Origin: Pseudomonadota bacterium
GTDB taxonomy: Bacteria > Pseudomonadota > Gammaproteobacteria > Burkholderiales > Rhodocyclaceae
Direction: 5' to 3'
Length of the DNA: 64,000 bases
Assembly: GCA_018240785.1 (NCBI GenBank)
Contig: JAFEFC010000036.1
Span: 186,001 to 250,000, forward strand
Shown: positions 1 through 8,607 of the stretch, piece after piece
Numbering within the stretch: the stretch's first letter is position 1
Layout: every line of letters begins with the position of its first letter
Program-made: the position numbers and the translations under genes
Notes under the pieces: model-generated
Databases searched by the model: none
What the model was told of the DNA's origin: nothing
What the model saw: only the letters and a program-made list of their open reading frames with translations

Positions 1-1475
1 TGGTGGCCCGACTCACCTACCGCTTCCAGCCTAAGGCGGGCCTGGGGCGCGCTCCGGAATCGTTGAAGGACTATGAGTATGTGATCTTCGGTGGCGACGA
101 TCCCGACATGCGTATCGGCGGCGCACTCCGCCGGATGTTGCCAATAGATGTTCAGGTAGCCCTGCGTGACGCTGAGAAGGACCTTGCGAGCTGGCGCAAT
201 TCGCCATTGAGGCCGCTCATTGAGGATCTTGCCGCGTCGTTGGATGATGACGCCCGTGAGGAGATTCAGGATCAGGTCGACCAAGCACAGCGAGAGCTGG
301 CTGGACACGAGGAAGTGGTAGCGACAGCAGAACGGATCAGCGAACGGCTGATCGCCATCGCTGGGGGGCAACATGCCGTTCCGGTATCGCTCGGACTTGC
401 ACCAACTAGAGTCGACGCGTTGCTGCGCAGCCTGCGGCTGCTGATCGACAACGGCGTACGCGGAGTCGGCGATGCCAGTTTGGGAACCGCGAACCTGATC
501 TTCCTGGCGCTGAAGAGTCTCGAACTGGACCGCCTCGTTTCCGATGGAGAGCGCGACCACACCTTCTTCGTAGTCGAGGAGCCCGAAGCGCACCTGCACC
601 CGCACGTGCAGCGTCTAATCTATCGTTACTTCCTTGGCACGGGGGCGGAAGATGGTGAGGAACAGCCACCGCTTACGACAATCCTCACAACCCACTCGCC
701 ACATATCGCAAGCGTTGCGCCGATCAGATCTATTGTTCTGCTGCGCCATGACACAGCGGAAGGCAAGACTGTCGCGGTCTCGACAGCAAACGCACCTTTC
801 ACGCAGCGGGATGAAGAGGATCTTCAACGTTACATTGACGTCACTCGCGGCGAGATTTTCTTTTCTCGGGGGGTGATTCTGGTCGAAGGCGACGCCGAGC
901 GCTTCATCGTTCCCGCGTTTGCCGAGGTACTCGATATTCCCCTCGATATGCTTGGAATCACTGTGTGCTCGGTGGGGGGGACTAACTTCACCCCGTATGT
1001 GAAGCTACTGGGCCCTGAAGGACTCAACATTCCCCATGTGATCCTGACGGACCGGGATCCAACCAATGGTAATCATCCATTGGTTCGCAGGCGGCTTATC
1101 AATGTCCTTGACGTGATTGAGGGCGGTGTCGATCACGAAAACTTGGATGCGGATGAAGTGATCGAGCTTGCCGAGCAGTACGGATACTTCGTCAACGAGA
1201 ACACGTTGGAGCCCGAACTATTTGCAGGTGGACTGGCGCAGGACATGCAGGAGGTAATTCGGGAGGAACTGCCGCGATTAAGGAGAGAAACTCTGAATGC
1301 CTTGCAGCAGTGGGTGGACGATCCTGATCAGGTTGATGAAGACTGGCTGCTCAGATTGATCGAGAGGATCGGAAAGGGGAGGTTTGCGCAGGCACTTGCA
1401 CCGTCGGTGTCACAGGACGTTTGTCCGGCTTACATTCGTTCCGCTCTGGAGCATATCCGTGACGCCATCGCGTAG
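1..1475 (+). CDS. OLD-family ATP-dependent nuclease (GajA-like), 5' end cut off by the window
   Basis: This is the C-terminal part of an overcoming-lysogenization-defect protein: an ABC-type ATPase joined to a Toprim nuclease. Visible are the signature-like segment ASLGTANLIFLAL, the Walker B strand FFVVEEPEAHLHP, the H-loop TTHSPH, and then the Toprim motifs ILVEGDAE (catalytic Glu) and ILTDRDP (Asp-x-Asp). The Walker A motif and true start lie upstream; the GTG at base 3 is not taken as the start. The UvrD-like gene overlaps its 3' end, the arrangement of Gabija gajA-gajB, where GajA cuts DNA and is held in check by nucleotides. Pairing with Gabija is inferred from domains and synteny. GC content is lower than in the ICE core, consistent with acquired cargo. 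Confidence 0.85.
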   Translation, partial: VARLTYRFQPKAGLGRAPESLKDYEYVIFGGDDPDMRIGGALRRMLPIDVQVALRDAEKDLASWRNSPLRPLIEDLAASLDDDAREEIQDQVDQAQRELAGHEEVVATAERISERLIAIAGGQHAVPVSLGLAPTRVDALLRSLRLLIDNGVRGVGDASLGTANLIFLALKSLELDRLVSDGERDHTFFVVEEPEAHLHPHVQRLIYRYFLGTGAEDGEEQPPLTTILTTHSPHIASVAPIRSIVLLRHDTAEGKTVAVSTANAPFTQRDEEDLQRYIDVTRGEIFFSRGVILVEGDAERFIVPAFAEVLDIPLDMLGITVCSVGGTNFTPYVKLLGPEGLNIPHVILTDRDPTNGNHPLVRRRLINVLDVIEGGVDHENLDADEVIELAEQYGYFVNENTLEPELFAGGLAQDMQEVIREELPRLRRETLNALQQWVDDPDQVDEDWLLRLIERIGKGRFAQALAPSVSQDVCPAYIRSALEHIRDAIA

Positions 1476-3276
1476 TGTCAGCACAGCCTACTTGGCTCAG
1501 GCTGCCGAACTGGCTGGGAATCCGGGTCAGTTGGCAGCCTACAACTCTCAAGGACATTGTGTGGTACTCGCCGGTCCCGGGAGCGGTAAGACCAAGACAC
1601 TCGTCCTAAAGCTCGCCCGCATCCTAGCCGAAGACGTCGAGGCCCCTCGTGGCGTTGCGTGCATCACTTATAGCCAGGAGTGCGCTCGCGAACTCGCTCG
1701 CCGAATTGAAAGCTTGGGACTTCAGCAGGCACCTAATCTTTTCATTGGTACGGTCCATGGGTTCTGTCTGCGTCATCTCTTGATGCCGTATGGACGCCTG
1801 GCCGGCCTGCCCATATCTTTCCCACTTTCGGTGGCCACTCAACGAGTCAGTGATCGGTTGTTGAAGCAAACTGGAGATGCGCTTTTCGGCCAGAACCATC
1901 CGTACAAAGTTATTGACCTCGGACGGCATCGCCGTTCCGTGCTCAATCGAAATAGCGTCGCTTGGCGTAGCGAGGAGGAACTCGCTGCCTGGGCCGAGAC
2001 CTACGAGGCCGCTCTGCGCGACGAGGGGCTGATTGACTACGATGACATGGTTGTCTTCGGCCAACGTTTGATCGCCGAGCACGACTGGGTACTACCTCTG
2101 GTTCAGGCAAAATTCCCCGTGCTCGCGGTGGATGAGTACCAGGATTTAGGTGTAGCACTGCATCGCATCGTCAAACGCCTTGCCTTCGACGGGGGTGTCC
2201 GACTTTTCGCTGTCGGGGATGCGGATCAGTCGATATATGGATTTACGGGGGCTGATGGCGCGTTGCTCATGGAATTGGCGGCTCGCAGAGACATTGAGCC
2301 TGTCCAGCTTCAATTAAATTACCGTTCTGGTGCAGGGATCGTGACTGCGTCAGAGATGGCGCTTGGAGAAGCCCGAGGCTATCAAGCGAGCGATCCTGCG
2401 CGACAAACGACCATCGAATTTGTCCTGCGCCCGGGTGGTACGGCGGACCAGGCTGCGCACGCCGTCGCGCAGATCATTCCGGCGGCCTTAGCCTCCAAGC
2501 CGGGACGAACACTGGGCGATATCGCGATCCTATACAAAGACTATCGCGCAGGCGATATCGTGGCTAAAGCTGTGGCAACCGGCGGTCTCGATTACATCCG
2601 TGTGGATACCGCAGCACCTTACCGCAAGGTTGCCCTAACAAGTTGGGTAGAAGATTGTGCGGCGTGGTGCGCGGGTGGCTGGCGTGTTGGACGCCCACAA
2701 TTGCGTGGACTACTCGACCGCTATCGCGCATTTCATCGGGCGAGCTTGGACGATTCACAGGCCAAGCGCGAAGAGCAAGAGCTAACCGCCTTGCTATGGG
2801 AGCTGCGCGCTGACCAGCAACCTGCGCGAGAATTTGTTGCTTCGTTGCGCAACGGTGTAGTGGATCATCTGCTGGCGGCTGAATTGGCGCTCGCTGATCA
2901 GAAAGAGCAACTGGATCGCATGACGGCAGCGCTCGCCGAAGGCGGTGCACTGGCTTCGCTAGACATCACTAGTTTGGGCGGTCGGGACGGTTCGCCCGAT
3001 CACCTGAATCTGCTGACACTGCATTCCGCAAAGGGCTGTGAGTACGACGTCGTCATCATGGTTGGACTCGACCTCGGAAATCTGCCGTGGCGCAATGAAA
3101 CTCCAGAGAAGTTGCGCGAAAGTCGCCGGCTCTTCTATGTGGGACTCACACGTGCTCGCGACGAGGTCCACATGCTGTATTCGGGCTTCGTTGATGGCCG
3201 CTATGGCCCTATGCGCTTTGGGCGCTCGCCATTCCTTGATGAGCTGGAGGCGCGAATGCGTGCCGCTGGCATTTGA
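1459..3276 (+). CDS. UvrD/Rep-type superfamily 1 helicase (GajB-like)
   Basis: All SF1A helicase motifs are present: Walker A LAGPGSGKTKTL near the N-terminus, motif II AVDEYQDL, motif III GDADQSIYGF, motif IV QLNYRSG, motif V LHSAKGCEYD and motif VI FYVGLTRARDEV. The chosen start is the GTG at 1459, giving about 605 residues; an ATG at 1384 lies deep inside the upstream gene. The coding overlap of 17 bases with the OLD gene indicates translational coupling. In Gabija systems the helicase-like GajB assembles with GajA and senses DNA ends; that role here is inferred from the partner. It is somewhat longer than the roughly 500 residues usual for GajB, so a related OLD-UvrD defence type is possible. 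Confidence 0.88.
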   Translation: MTPSRSVSTAYLAQAAELAGNPGQLAAYNSQGHCVVLAGPGSGKTKTLVLKLARILAEDVEAPRGVACITYSQECARELARRIESLGLQQAPNLFIGTVHGFCLRHLLMPYGRLAGLPISFPLSVATQRVSDRLLKQTGDALFGQNHPYKVIDLGRHRRSVLNRNSVAWRSEEELAAWAETYEAALRDEGLIDYDDMVVFGQRLIAEHDWVLPLVQAKFPVLAVDEYQDLGVALHRIVKRLAFDGGVRLFAVGDADQSIYGFTGADGALLMELAARRDIEPVQLQLNYRSGAGIVTASEMALGEARGYQASDPARQTTIEFVLRPGGTADQAAHAVAQIIPAALASKPGRTLGDIAILYKDYRAGDIVAKAVATGGLDYIRVDTAAPYRKVALTSWVEDCAAWCAGGWRVGRPQLRGLLDRYRAFHRASLDDSQAKREEQELTALLWELRADQQPAREFVASLRNGVVDHLLAAELALADQKEQLDRMTAALAEGGALASLDITSLGGRDGSPDHLNLLTLHSAKGCEYDVVIMVGLDLGNLPWRNETPEKLRESRRLFYVGLTRARDEVHMLYSGFVDGRYGPMRFGRSPFLDELEARMRAAGI

Positions 3277-3342
3277 GTGTGAACCAGGGAATCTGGAGTG
3301 TCGGTGCTGCGTCGGCGCATGTCGAGCAACACCACAGTCGAG

Positions 3343-4122
3343 CTACATCTTTGCAGCCAAGCGATTGGCTGCAAAACGCTCGCGCGAGAGTCTGGCGGCG
3401 TTATTCATCGAGTCTAGGTTATCGATACACCATAGACCGTTGATGCAAAGAAAGCGCTCACTAAGCACTGCTTCAAGTATGTTTGGAAGGGTTGCGTTGA
3501 AGAATCCGGCACCCTTGACCGTTGGGGCCGGATCTAGCTCAAGCATCGCGACCGGCAGGTCAGAAAGGCACGGGCCGAAGTGGCCGGCCGAAGGGAACTT
3601 GCCCCCAAACTCGGTGCGCAGACGCTCCTTTCCCATGCTCTTGGTGAGTGTGCTATATCGCTCCTGCCGCAGCAACCAAAGAGACTTGACGCCCGCCTCG
3701 CGGTACCGCTCTTGGCGTTTACGGTAGTCACGGAGCGACTGATACGATCTTTGGATCTCGACAGCCAACCTAACCCCATTGCGCTCACCCCAGACATCAG
3801 CCTGCCAGCGACCTGCATCACCCGAACCCGGCATTTCAACCGAGGCACGGCATCCAAGATCTTCAAGCACGCTGCGCACAAGTATCTTGGCCGCCAGGTG
3901 CCATTGGCTTTCTTCGGAAGTACTGCACGCACCTCCTAGATGCGCAAAGAAGGGGTACCCATTAGCACTAACCTTGGGAATCGCTGGAGCGTTGCAGCAA
4001 GGCATCAGCAGATCACCGACGCAGTACGCCCGTTGCAACTCTTCCCACTGCGCCTGAGACATATGCAGTGCGTTGGCTGCACCAGTACCATCTGCATATG
4101 CTGCTTCGATCACCATAGCCAC
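3343..4122 (-). CDS. CoiA-like competence/nuclease family protein
   Basis: The 259-residue product has the two-part layout of CoiA-type proteins: an N-terminal half with Cys-rich segment (PCCNAP) and the motif PFFAHLGG followed by Glu-Ser and HLAAK, then a PD-(D/E)XK-like nuclease core in which WQADVWGERNG and LAVEIQRSY supply the Asp and Glu-x-Gln. Such proteins are known in competence and also appear as orphan nucleases on mobile elements. The gene converges on the helicase gene and is not in an operon with it. An AAGGAGG lies just upstream; GTG at 4122 or ATG at 4116 could be the start. Its substrate is unknown. Confidence 0.7.
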   Translation of the reverse strand: MAMVIEAAYADGTGAANALHMSQAQWEELQRAYCVGDLLMPCCNAPAIPKVSANGYPFFAHLGGACSTSEESQWHLAAKILVRSVLEDLGCRASVEMPGSGDAGRWQADVWGERNGVRLAVEIQRSYQSLRDYRKRQERYREAGVKSLWLLRQERYSTLTKSMGKERLRTEFGGKFPSAGHFGPCLSDLPVAMLELDPAPTVKGAGFFNATLPNILEAVLSERFLCINGLWCIDNLDSMNNAARLSRERFAANRLAAKM

Positions 4123-4218
4123 AGTGCCTCCTTGAATCTCGGTATTGTCTAATCAGTTTAGCCTTCCCCGCGCTGGGAGCGGGGCGGTGATCGAATCCTC
4201 CGAGCAGCAATTTCCTAG

Positions 4219-4251
4219 AAAAATGCCGGCACCCCCGAAAGGATGCCGGCA
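4219..4251 (-). terminator. Rho-independent terminator after the ICE helicase gene
   Basis: Two copies of the self-complementary octamer TGCCGGCA (4224-4231 and 4244-4251) form a stem; on the minus strand it is followed by five T residues. It lies 10 bases after the helicase stop codon and ends the long minus-strand ICE gene series. Confidence 0.8.
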
Positions 4252-4260
4252 GACAGCAGA

Positions 4261-6540
4261 TCACGCAGTTACCAATTGCCGGGCCAATGCGACCTCCACG
4301 GAATCACCATCCTGGTTCAGGACATCGAGCCCCGATTCGGGTACATCGCCCGAAGTGGACTGCGAGACCATGATCTTCTTGGCCATCAGCTCCAGGCAGG
4401 TCATCTGCGAGGAGCCGGCGTAGCCCAGGTACATCACGCGCACGGACAGCTTCTGCCCGATACGCCAAGAGCGGCGTGCCGCCTGCTGGAGCGAATACAC
4501 GTTGTAGCCCGACTGCATGAACACGATCGTCGGAAACTCCAACAGGTCCAATCCCGTCTTGACAAGCTCCGGATTGGTGATGAGCACGTCGATGCCACGG
4601 TCCAACTGCTCGGCGATCCAGTCCTCGCGGCGGCTGGCATCCACGCTTGCGCGCAGTACCGCCACTTTGAAGCCTTCCTGCTCCAGCAATACCTTCAACC
4701 GGCTAGTCGTGTCGCGCGTGCCGGTATAGACGGTGTAGGCCAGAACCTTGCGGCCCTGTGCTTTCTCTTCCCTGCAGATGTCGATCAGCTCACGCTCCTT
4801 GGGGCTGATCTCGAACTCGTTGAACTGAGCCGGGACAAACGCCAGGGTGTTGCGCGTACGCGGATGCACAACGGTCTCCGACCGGAAGCAGCAATCCGGC
4901 CAGGCCAGCAGCACATTGAGGACTACACCGAGCAAGGTAGTATCGCGTCGCGCCAGAGCCTGTTTCAGCTCCGCGGTCAGCCGACCTGCCAGATCGCGGT
5001 AGGCCGCGGCTTGCGCCGTGTCCATCGCGACTTCACGAAACTCTTCGTCATACGGCGGCAGGACATTGCCGCCGATGTCTCTGAGCTTGAGGAAGATCGT
5101 GAACGGCAGGATGCAGCGCAGCACACCCTTCGGGCCGAAGCCCGGGGCCTTGACCGTTCTGACACTGACTTTCGTGCCTTTCGCGGTCTTGTGCGCCGTC
5201 CCGGTGCTCTCGGAATAAATGTCCTTCAGGACACCGTGATCGCGCATGAACGCCATCGCGGCCGAGGTCATGCTGCCGCTCGTGGTCGGGCGATAGCCGT
5301 CTTCGATCATCCGCCCGGGAAGGGCTCGGAACAGCAGGTAGAACAGATCGTCGCCGTAGCCGCCCATCAACGTGCCGGTCAGCAGCAAGGTCTTGCGAGC
5401 CTTCGCCGCCAGCACGCCCATGGCCTGGCCCTGGGCGCTGCCGCCGTTCTTGTACTCGTGGGCCTCGTCGGCGATGAGCAGGTCGAACGTGCCTTGCGGC
5501 AGGTAGCGCTTGATGAACTCGGACGGTTGATAGCCGCCCTCGCCAAAGCCGAACTCCATGTTGGCCATCGCACGTTCCATGCGCGTGGCTTGACGGTCGG
5601 AAAACACCAGCTCGCCGTTGCCATCCATGAGGTTGATGAACTCGTGAATGTTGTCGCCGAGCATCGAGGCCAGGAAGCCGTCGCCGAACTTCTGCATCAG
5701 CTTCTGCGCGGTGACTTCCCCGATCGTCGGGATGCGCTTCAAGGCTTTGAGCACGGCCGAGGACTGGTCGCTGCCGGACAGGCTGCGCGGGCGGATCAGT
5801 GTCCACAGGGGCGCAGCGCAATGGCCGCACTTCCTGCGGGATTCCTCGGCTTCGAGCGCGACCGGGTTGACCGGCTCGCCGTCGAGGTCGGTGATGACCG
5901 TGCCGCAGTCCGGGCACGCTGCCACGTCGCCGTGGCGGGTGCGCCGCGTGGTGAAAACGGGCTTCCAGTGGAAGCCCATCCGCATCCTCACGCGGCCCAG
6001 GACGAAGAACTCCTGACCCGTGGGCTGGACACCCAACTGCTCACGCAGCTTGATGAGCTTGACGAGCGTATCCGGCCCGTTGAGCACCCACACTTTGGCG
6101 CCCGCTACCGTCTCCTGGATCTCGCGCCGCCACTTGTAAACCAGGTGCGGTGGCGAAAGCACCAGAGTGCGGCGGTAGCCTTCGGCGTTGAGCACGACAG
6201 CCGTGGCGATGCCGACGGTCGTCTTCCCGCAACCCATCTCGCCGTTGACGATCGCGGCGCGTTCGCCACGGTCGATCAGCAGCTCGGCAGCAGCGTGGAC
6301 GACTTCGGCCTGGGCCGGGAACAGCTTGCGCTTGAGGCTGGCGACGATGAGTTGCCGGTGCGCCTGCGGTTGGCCGGTATAGACCGGCGGATTGGCGCTG
6401 TTGAGGGCGTCGAGCAGTTCGTCGCCGAACTCGCCAACGAAATCCTGAAGGCTCAGGGTCAGAGGGTTGGATTCCGCGTCGAGCAGTTCGCCCTGCACGG
6501 GTGTGGCTTCAGCGGTAGTGGTGTCGAGATCGAGGGACAT
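4261..6540 (-). CDS. SNF2-like DEAD/DEAH helicase of the ICE core
   Basis: The 759-residue protein is a superfamily 2 helicase: Walker A GEMGCGKTT near residue 95, motif Ib-like LVLSPPHLVYKWRREI, a Zn-finger-like insert with CPDC and CGHC pairs, the DEAH box LLIADEAHEYKNG, TLLLTGTLMGG (motif III), and C-terminal motifs ending in QQAARRSWRIGQK. The start at 6540 is supported by a GGAG eight bases upstream; an in-frame ATG at 6594 lies in the leader hairpin and is rejected. Homologues sit at this place in PFGI-1-like elements, but their function in transfer or replication is not established. It is the last gene of the minus-strand series. Confidence 0.88.
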   Translation of the reverse strand: MSLDLDTTTAEATPVQGELLDAESNPLTLSLQDFVGEFGDELLDALNSANPPVYTGQPQAHRQLIVASLKRKLFPAQAEVVHAAAELLIDRGERAAIVNGEMGCGKTTVGIATAVVLNAEGYRRTLVLSPPHLVYKWRREIQETVAGAKVWVLNGPDTLVKLIKLREQLGVQPTGQEFFVLGRVRMRMGFHWKPVFTTRRTRHGDVAACPDCGTVITDLDGEPVNPVALEAEESRRKCGHCAAPLWTLIRPRSLSGSDQSSAVLKALKRIPTIGEVTAQKLMQKFGDGFLASMLGDNIHEFINLMDGNGELVFSDRQATRMERAMANMEFGFGEGGYQPSEFIKRYLPQGTFDLLIADEAHEYKNGGSAQGQAMGVLAAKARKTLLLTGTLMGGYGDDLFYLLFRALPGRMIEDGYRPTTSGSMTSAAMAFMRDHGVLKDIYSESTGTAHKTAKGTKVSVRTVKAPGFGPKGVLRCILPFTIFLKLRDIGGNVLPPYDEEFREVAMDTAQAAAYRDLAGRLTAELKQALARRDTTLLGVVLNVLLAWPDCCFRSETVVHPRTRNTLAFVPAQFNEFEISPKERELIDICREEKAQGRKVLAYTVYTGTRDTTSRLKVLLEQEGFKVAVLRASVDASRREDWIAEQLDRGIDVLITNPELVKTGLDLLEFPTIVFMQSGYNVYSLQQAARRSWRIGQKLSVRVMYLGYAGSSQMTCLELMAKKIMVSQSTSGDVPESGLDVLNQDGDSVEVALARQLVTA

Positions 6541-6560
6541 GGTGATGCTCCAAAGAAAAT

Positions 6561-6599
6561 GGGGCATGCACCACCCCCAACGGGGCAATGGCATGCCCC
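6561..6599 (-). promoter_or_regulatory. Leader hairpin H1 before the helicase gene
   Basis: Arms GGGGCATG (6561-6568) and CATGCCCC (6592-6599) pair, with a second inner pairing of C-runs and G-runs. The hairpin ends about 15 bases before the Shine-Dalgarno sequence. Member of the recurring leader family described in the findings. Confidence 0.6.
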
Positions 6600-6672
6600 G
6601 GAGTGGGAAGAGAATCGGCGCGTGGCCGAAGGTTGAAGGTGCGGGCCTGGGTGGCCTGCGAGTGAACCGTGC

Positions 6673-6978
6673 TCAGTCCTCGGACGGCAACACGATGACG
6701 GTGGCGCTGCGCTGCGCGTCGGTAACGATGCGAATGGCCAGCCCTGGGTGGATCACGTAGTGCGACTCCAGCGAAGCACCTGATTGAAGCGCGGTGCTGT
6801 TGGCCTGCCATTGCTGGACGTTGACGTCTCCCCAGTCGCCACGGGTGTGGCGCCTGAAGTACGGGATTGGGTCGAGGCGACCCGCGCGGACCAGGCGGTC
6901 AACGGCTCTGCTGAAGATAAGCGCCCCGATGGGGAACGCCAGCCTCTGGCAGTAGGTTTCGATGCGATGCGATGCCAT
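6673..6978 (-). CDS. Conserved ICE protein, paralogue of the next gene upstream
   Basis: A 101-residue protein of unknown function. The centre reads LDPIPYFRRHTRGDWGDV, closely matching LIDPLSYVQRHVRGDWGEI in the neighbour at 7064-7384; both then continue with a Q(W/A)xAN(S/D) segment, a short hydrophobic strand and end in VxLP. The two are therefore tandem paralogues. An AAGGAGGAG precedes the ATG at 6978. No membrane segment or signal peptide is seen. Function cannot be assigned. Confidence 0.75.
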   Translation of the reverse strand: MASHRIETYCQRLAFPIGALIFSRAVDRLVRAGRLDPIPYFRRHTRGDWGDVNVQQWQANSTALQSGASLESHYVIHPGLAIRIVTDAQRSATVIVLPSED

Positions 6979-7006
6979 GGGCTCCTCCTTGGTTATTGAG
7001 CCACGA

Positions 7007-7041
7007 CACCCCTGGCGGAGTGAAGTGGCTCCGTCAGGTGG
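7007..7041 (-). promoter_or_regulatory. Leader hairpin H2
   Basis: Inner arms TGGCGGAG (7013-7020) and CTCCGTCA (7029-7036) are flanked on the minus strand by CCACC on the 5' side and GGGGTG on the 3' side; the Shine-Dalgarno sequence follows. Confidence 0.6.
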
Positions 7042-7063
7042 ATGGGATGACGAGGCGGTGCCT

Positions 7064-7384
7064 TCAGATCAGGTCGCGCTCTTCGGGAAGCTGGACCACC
7101 GTGGTCTGGTGGTCTTCGCTGGTCTTCACGATCAACACCAGTTCCGGCGTGATCCGGTACTGGGAGATCATCAGGTTGTCCTGATCGAGTGCGACATCGT
7201 TGGCCTGGCGGGTGGCCTCGTCGATCTCGCCCCAGTCGCCGCGCACGTGGCGCTGCACATAGGACAAGGGATCGATGAGACCTCGGCGGGCCAGCCAATG
7301 CACCTTCTCGCTCAACTGCAACGAGGCCGGTGCGAACAAGGGTTGCTTGTGCGGCGCGGGCCGCTTGAACGGATTGGGGAACAT
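7064..7384 (-). CDS. Conserved ICE protein, paralogue of the downstream gene
   Basis: This 106-residue protein shares the core (G/R)LIDPxxYxxRHxRGDWGE with the product of 6673-6978. The N-terminal 25 residues are basic and proline-rich (FKRPAPHK), and the C-terminus reads VVQLPEERD. It sits between the paralogue and the DUF6094 gene, with its own leader hairpin and an AAGGAGAA Shine-Dalgarno. Family members are found in ICEs of this type but have no assigned role. Confidence 0.75.
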   Translation of the reverse strand: MFPNPFKRPAPHKQPLFAPASLQLSEKVHWLARRGLIDPLSYVQRHVRGDWGEIDEATRQANDVALDQDNLMISQYRITPELVLIVKTSEDHQTTVVQLPEERDLI

Positions 7385-7412
7385 GGTGTTTCTCCTTCGA
7401 TGAAGTGCAGCG

Positions 7413-7430
7413 GGACGTCGGGCGTCCGGT
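7413..7430 (-). promoter_or_regulatory. Leader hairpin H3
   Basis: Short stem GGACG (7413-7417) with CGTCC (7423-7427). On the minus strand it is preceded by GATCCACC, and the Shine-Dalgarno sequence follows about 15 bases later. It lies directly after the stop of the DUF6094 gene. Confidence 0.5.
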
Positions 7431-7433
7431 GGA

Positions 7434-8543
7434 TCAGCGGATGGTCAGCACCTCGCCCCGTGTCGGGGAGCCAGGCGTCATGTCCCATGCGCGGATGACG
7501 GGCACGAACTTGTCGGTGAGGATGCGGGTCTCGGCGATGGAGCCGTCTTCCCGTTCGGTGAATTCCCGCTGGAGCGTCTTGTCCTTGTGGGTGTCACCTT
7601 TGACGACGAGCACGCGCCCGGTCTTGGAGCGCACAACCCCCGAGATCGCGCCCGCGGCCAGAGCCAGGGCGAGATGCCAGTGGGACAAGGCCCGCGCCGG
7701 TGGACGCAGCGACTGCTGCGCGGCCCCCAGGTGCGTGTCCAGCGACGGCCAGAGGCCTTGCAGCCTGCCGACTTCATCGGCGAACTGCTCGGGCTCCATC
7801 GTCACGCGGAAGAAATACTCCGGCTCGGCCGGACTGGCGGGGACGATGTACGGCAGGAACGGCCAATCGCTCGGCAGTTCCTCGGGTTCGACTTCGCCAA
7901 GCCCAATCTGCAGCAGCAGATTGCGCACGGCCTTGCCCGAATCCGACGCCAGCTCGCGCTGGCGCACCCGGCGTCCGAAGATCACCACCTGCTTGAACTG
8001 CGTCTCCACCGCTCGGTAGATGCGCAGGTCCGTGTAGTGGCGTGTCAGCCAGCCGACCAGTTCCGCGTCGAGCACGTAGCCGGGGACGATGAAGACCAGA
8101 ACGCCGCCGTATTGCAGCAACGACAGACTGCGCTGATAGAACAGCTTTTCGAGGCGGGCACGTCCCTGACCTTGGTAGCCGATGTTGCCGTTGACGTCCT
8201 TGGACAGGTCGCCATACGGCGGGTTGAGCCAGAGCAGCCCGAACGACTGCTTGGAGACCATCGTGTCCATCAGGTCCGCGTGCAGGCAGTGATCGACCAG
8301 GCCGCGGGCATGGCGTGCCCGCTCCGCGTCGAACTCGACGGCGAACGCCTTGGCCTGCTCGCGCCCGAGGGCATGGGCGGCTTCGGCGATCGCCACGCCT
8401 TCGCCGGCGCAGGGATCGAGGATGCACATCGGCCCGTCGCTGGGCATCAGTGCGTTGAGGGCTCTTTCGAGCGTGGGTTCGTCGGTCGGGTAGTAACCGT
8501 TCTTGGCGAAATTGCGGGCGAGCCGCGGGAACATGAGGGCCAT
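7434..8543 (-). CDS. DUF6094 family N6-adenine methyltransferase-like protein
   Basis: A 369-residue protein with an N6-type methyltransferase fold: CILDPCAGEGVAIAEAA is the S-adenosylmethionine-binding motif I (DPxxGxG), and LLWLNPPYGD is the catalytic (D/N)PPY motif. The N-terminus ARNFAKNGYYPTDEPTLERAL is typical of the DUF6094 proteins found beside ICE helicases. The start at 8543 follows an AGGAG; an earlier in-frame ATG (8582) lies in the leader. It could methylate ICE DNA to avoid restriction, but activity and target are inferred from motifs only. Confidence 0.82.
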   Translation of the reverse strand: MALMFPRLARNFAKNGYYPTDEPTLERALNALMPSDGPMCILDPCAGEGVAIAEAAHALGREQAKAFAVEFDAERARHARGLVDHCLHADLMDTMVSKQSFGLLWLNPPYGDLSKDVNGNIGYQGQGRARLEKLFYQRSLSLLQYGGVLVFIVPGYVLDAELVGWLTRHYTDLRIYRAVETQFKQVVIFGRRVRQRELASDSGKAVRNLLLQIGLGEVEPEELPSDWPFLPYIVPASPAEPEYFFRVTMEPEQFADEVGRLQGLWPSLDTHLGAAQQSLRPPARALSHWHLALALAAGAISGVVRSKTGRVLVVKGDTHKDKTLQREFTEREDGSIAETRILTDKFVPVIRAWDMTPGSPTRGEVLTIR

Positions 8544-8574
8544 GGAAGTCTCCTGGTTGGCGGGAAGGAATGGC

Positions 8575-8604
8575 GGAAGCACGCCAAGGCGTGCCTCCGA
8601 GGGT
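8575..8604 (-). promoter_or_regulatory. Leader hairpin H4 before the DUF6094 gene
   Basis: Arms GGAAGCACGCC (8575-8585) and GGCGTGCCTCC (8588-8598) pair with one mismatch around a two-base loop; CCCACC precedes the stem on the minus strand and the AGGAG follows. Confidence 0.6.
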
Positions 8605-8607
8605 GGG

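Noticed and set aside
4243-6636. Very long open frame of 797 codons on the plus strand opposite the helicase gene
   Set aside because: It is the antisense shadow of the helicase gene in high-GC DNA; the minus-strand product has all helicase motifs.
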